This document shows, piece after piece, positions 60,901 to 64,000 of a DNA stretch of 64,000 bases. Under the pieces are notes generated by a model, which saw only the letters and a program-made list of their open reading frames with translations, was not told the DNA's origin and did not search any database. Made by a program: the position numbers and the translations under genes. Every line of letters starts with the position of its first letter. Position 1 is the first letter of the stretch. Origin of the DNA: Isoperla grammatica (taxonomy: Eukaryota > Arthropoda > Insecta > Plecoptera > Perlodidae); assembly GCA_945910005.1 (NCBI GenBank), contig CAMDTW010000642.1, positions 62,001-126,000 of the forward strand, read 5' to 3'.

Positions 60901-63900
60901 TCACCGTCACAAGCAAGGAAACATGCGTTGTCCTGATATGTTGCATGTAGTAGCTTCTATGTAACTGACTAAGCGCAGGGTTTATCAAGTACAGTCACCG
61001 TCACAAGCAAGGAAACATGCGTTGTCCTGATATGTTGCATGTAGTGGCCTTCATGTCACTGACTTAGCGCAAGGTTTATCAAGTACAGTCACCGTCACAA
61101 GCAAGGAAACATGCGTTATCCTGATATGTTGCATGAAGTGGCTTCTATGTCACTTACTTAGCGCAGGGTTTATCAAGTACAGTCACCGTCACAAGCAAGG
61201 AAACATGCGTTGTCCTGATATGTTGCATGTAGTGGCCTTCATGTCACTGAGTTAGCGCAAGGTTTATCGAGTAAAGTCACCGTCACAAGCAAGGAAACAT
61301 GCGTTGTCCTGATATGTTGCATGTAGTGGCTTCTATGTCACTGACTTAGCGCAGGGTTTATCAAGTACAGTCACCGTCACAAGCAAGGAAACATGCGTTG
61401 TCCTCATACGTTGCATGAAGTGGCTTCTATGTCACTGACTTAGCGCAAGGTTTATCAAGTACACCGTCACAAGCAAGGAAACATGCGTTGTCCTGATATG
61501 TTGCATATAGTGGCTTCTATGTCACTGACTAAGCGCAGGGTTTATCAAGTAAAGTCACCGTCACAATAGAGAAAACATGCGTTGTCCTCATACGTTGCAT
61601 GTAGTGGCTTCTATGTCACTGACTTAGCTCAGGGTTTATCAAGTACAGTCACCGTCACAAGCGAGGAAACATGCGTTTTTCTGATATGTTGCATGTAGTA
61701 GCTTCTATGTCACTGACTTAGCGCAGGGTTTATCAAGTACAGTCACCGTCACAAGCAAGGAAACATGCGTTGTCCTCATACGTTGCATGTAGTGGCTTCT
61801 GTGTCACTGACTTAGCGCAGGGTTTATCAAGTACAGTCACCGTCACAAGCGAGGAAACATGCGTTGTCCTCATAAGTTGCATGTAGTGGCTTTCATGTCA
61901 CTGACTTAGCGCAGGGTTTATCAAGTACAGTCACCGTCACAAGCAAGGCAACATGCGTTGTCCTGATATGTTGCATAAAGTGGCTTCTATGTCACTGACT
62001 TAGCGCAGGGTTTATCAAGTACAGTCACCGTCACAAGCGAGGAAACATGCGTTGTCCTGATATGTTGCATGTAGTGGCTTTCATGTCACTGACATAGCGC
62101 AGTGTTTATCAAGTACAGTCACCGTCACAAGCGAGAAAACATGCGTTGTCCTGATATGTTGCATGTAGGGGCTTTCATGTCACTGACATAGCGCAGGGTT
62201 TATCAAGTACAGTCACCGTCACAATAGAGGAAACATGTGTTGTCCTCATATGTTGCATGAAGTGGCTTCTATGTCACTGACTTAGCGCAGGGTTTATCAA
62301 GTACAGTCGCCGTCACAAAAGAGGAAACATGGGTTGTCCTGATATGTTGCATGAAGTGGCTTCTATGTCACTGACTTAGCGCAGGGTTTATCAAGTACAG
62401 TCACCGTCACAATAGAGGAAACATGCGTTGTCCTGATATGTTGCATGTAGTGGCTTTCATGTCACTGACTTAGCGCAGGGTTTATCATGTACAGTCACCG
62501 TCACAAACAAGGAAACATGCGTTGTCCTGATATGTTGCATGTAGTGGCTTCTATGTCACTGATTTAGCGCAGGGTTTATCAAGTACAGTCACCGTCACAC
62601 TAGAGAAAACATGCGTTGTCCTGATACGTTGCATGTAGTGGCTTTCATGTCACTGACTTAGCGCAGGGTTTATCAAGTTCAGTCACCGTCACAAGCGAGG
62701 AAACATGCGTTGTTCTGATATGTTGCATGTAGTGGCTTCTATGTCACTGACTTAGCCCAGGGTTTATCAAGTACAGTCACCGTCACAATAGAGGAAACAT
62801 GCGTCGTCCTGATACGTTGCAAGTATTGGCTTCTATGTCACTGACTTAGCGCAGGGTTTATCAAGTACAGTCACCGTCACAAGCAAGTAAACATGCGTTG
62901 TGCTGATACGTTGCATGTAGTGGCTTTCATGTCACTGACTTAGCGCAGGGTTTATCAAGTACAGTCACCGTCACAAGCAAGGAAACATGCATTGTCCTGA
63001 TACGTTTCATGTAGTGGCTTCTATGTCACTGACTTAGCGCAGGGTTTATCAAGTACAGTCACCGTCACAATAGAGAAAACATGCGTTGTCCTGATACGTT
63101 GCATGTAGTGGCTTCTATGTCACTGACTTAGCGCAGGGTTTATCAAGTACAGTCACCGTCACAAGCAAGGAAACATGCGTTGTCCTCATACGTTGCATGT
63201 AGTGGCTTCTATGTCACTGACTTAGCGCAGGGTTTATCAAGTACAGTCACCGTCACAAGCGAGGAAACATGCGTTGTCCTCATACGTTTCATGTAGTGGC
63301 TTCTATGTCACTTACTTAGCGCAGGGTTTATCAAGTACAGTCACCTTCACAAGTGAGGAAACATGAGTTGTCCTCATATTTTGCATGAAGTGGCTTTCAT
63401 GTCACTGACTTAGCGCAGGGTTTATCAAGTACAGTCACCTTCACAAGCGAGGAAACATGCGTTGTTTTCATATGTTGCATGAAGTGGCTTTCATGTCACT
63501 GACTTAGCGCAGGGTTTATCAAGTACAGTCACCGTCACAAGCGAGGAAACATGCGTTGTCCTCATACGTTGCATGTAGTGGCTTCTATGTCACCTACTTA
63601 GCGCAGGGTTTATCAAGTACAGTCACCTTCACAAGCGAGGAAACATGCGTTGTTCTCATATGTTGCATGAAGTGGCTTTCTTGTCACTGACTAAGCGCAG
63701 GGTTAATCAAGTACAGTCAGCGTCACAAGCGAGGAAACATGCGTTGTTCTCATATGTTGCATTGAGTGACTTTCATGTCACTGACTTAGCGCAAAGTTTA
63801 TCAAGTACAGTCACCGTCACAAGCAAGGAAACATGCGTTGTCCTGATATGTTGCATGTAGTGGCTTCTATGTCACTGACTTAGCGCAGGGTTTATCAAGT

Positions 63901-64000
63901 ACAGTAACCGTCACAAGCAAGGAAACATGCGTAGTCCTGATACGTTGCATGTAGTGGCTTCTATGTCTCTTACTTAGCGCAGGGTTTATCAAGTACAGTC
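57919..64000 (+). repeat. Partial next higher-order repeat unit, cut by the window end
   Basis: Follows 50033-57918 in the same monomer order with few base changes, plus the three-monomer segment with tttatcatgtacag and cacactagag near 62480-62600. The unit is incomplete at 64000. Confidence 0.82.

Larger units (their letters stand above)
18546..64000 (+). repeat. 94-bp satellite array, block III, with higher-order structure
   Basis: 45.5 kb, about 484 monomers, all on the plus strand, with no interruption by other sequence that I could see. Diagnostic monomers show the higher-order periods. A cluster with gtcagcgtcac begins at 19888, 23834, 32283, 41767, 47214, 55477 and 63645. A monomer with aagcgtataacgtg occurs near 21193, 25138, 33588, 43071, 48518 and 56785. 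A 4-bp-deleted monomer (aagtacaccgtcac) occurs near 27753, 30194, 36296, 39489, 44936, 51133, 53575, 59023 and 61465. After removing two local duplications the period is 8449, 9484, 8263 and 8168 bp. Corresponding segments in different copies look nearly identical while neighbouring monomers differ much more, which is the signature of a higher-order repeat. The array runs off the window end. Confidence 0.97.

Noticed and set aside
18546..64000. A third transposon or single-copy insert within block III
   Set aside because: Reading through the block I found only 94-bp monomers with small indels and no foreign stretch.
1..64000. CENP-B box in the monomer
   Set aside because: No stretch resembles the CENP-B consensus core on either strand of the monomer.

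Overview
The window is a block of eukaryotic satellite heterochromatin, very probably from an arthropod. About 51 kb of the 64 kb is one head-to-tail tandem repeat with a 94-bp monomer. The rest is two young retroelements inserted into the array. No host gene, tRNA, rRNA, CRISPR array or bacterial-type operon is visible. The arthropod assignment is an inference. It rests on a Penelope-like element (PLE) with a GIY-YIG endonuclease and on a Ty3/gypsy element with insect-like Pol and a tRNA-Lys primer site. I cannot name the species.

Layout: 1-3418 satellite block I; about 3419-6991 a PLE on the minus strand; about 6992-9524 satellite block II; 9525-18545 a complete Ty3/gypsy LTR retrotransposon on the minus strand; 18546-64000 satellite block III. 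All satellite monomers share one orientation.

The satellite is organised in very long higher-order repeats (HORs). Diagnostic monomer variants recur every 8.2-9.5 kb (about 87-101 monomers), and every 7.89 kb in the last part. Younger nested duplications lie on top: a tandem repeat of about 3.95 kb (18550-22356 / 22357-26302), a nearly identical one of 5447 bp (39421-44867 / 44868-50314), and a 6-monomer (564-bp) duplication present in three HOR copies. The array therefore records repeated unequal exchange or conversion.

The PLE has an open reading frame for reverse transcriptase plus GIY-YIG endonuclease (3518-5828). A separate N-terminal coding piece lies at 6108-6410, and what looks like an intron lies between the two. 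Its ends are near-identical 654-bp direct repeats (pLTRs, 3415-4068 and 6332-6985), each carrying a hammerhead-like ribozyme motif. The gypsy element has two 2235-bp LTRs with one visible difference, a 4-bp target duplication, a tRNA-Lys primer-binding site, a polypurine tract, and uninterrupted gag and pol in a -1 frameshift arrangement. Both look young and possibly mobile. Uninterrupted versions of both target sites survive elsewhere in the array, so insertion order relative to duplication can be partly read.
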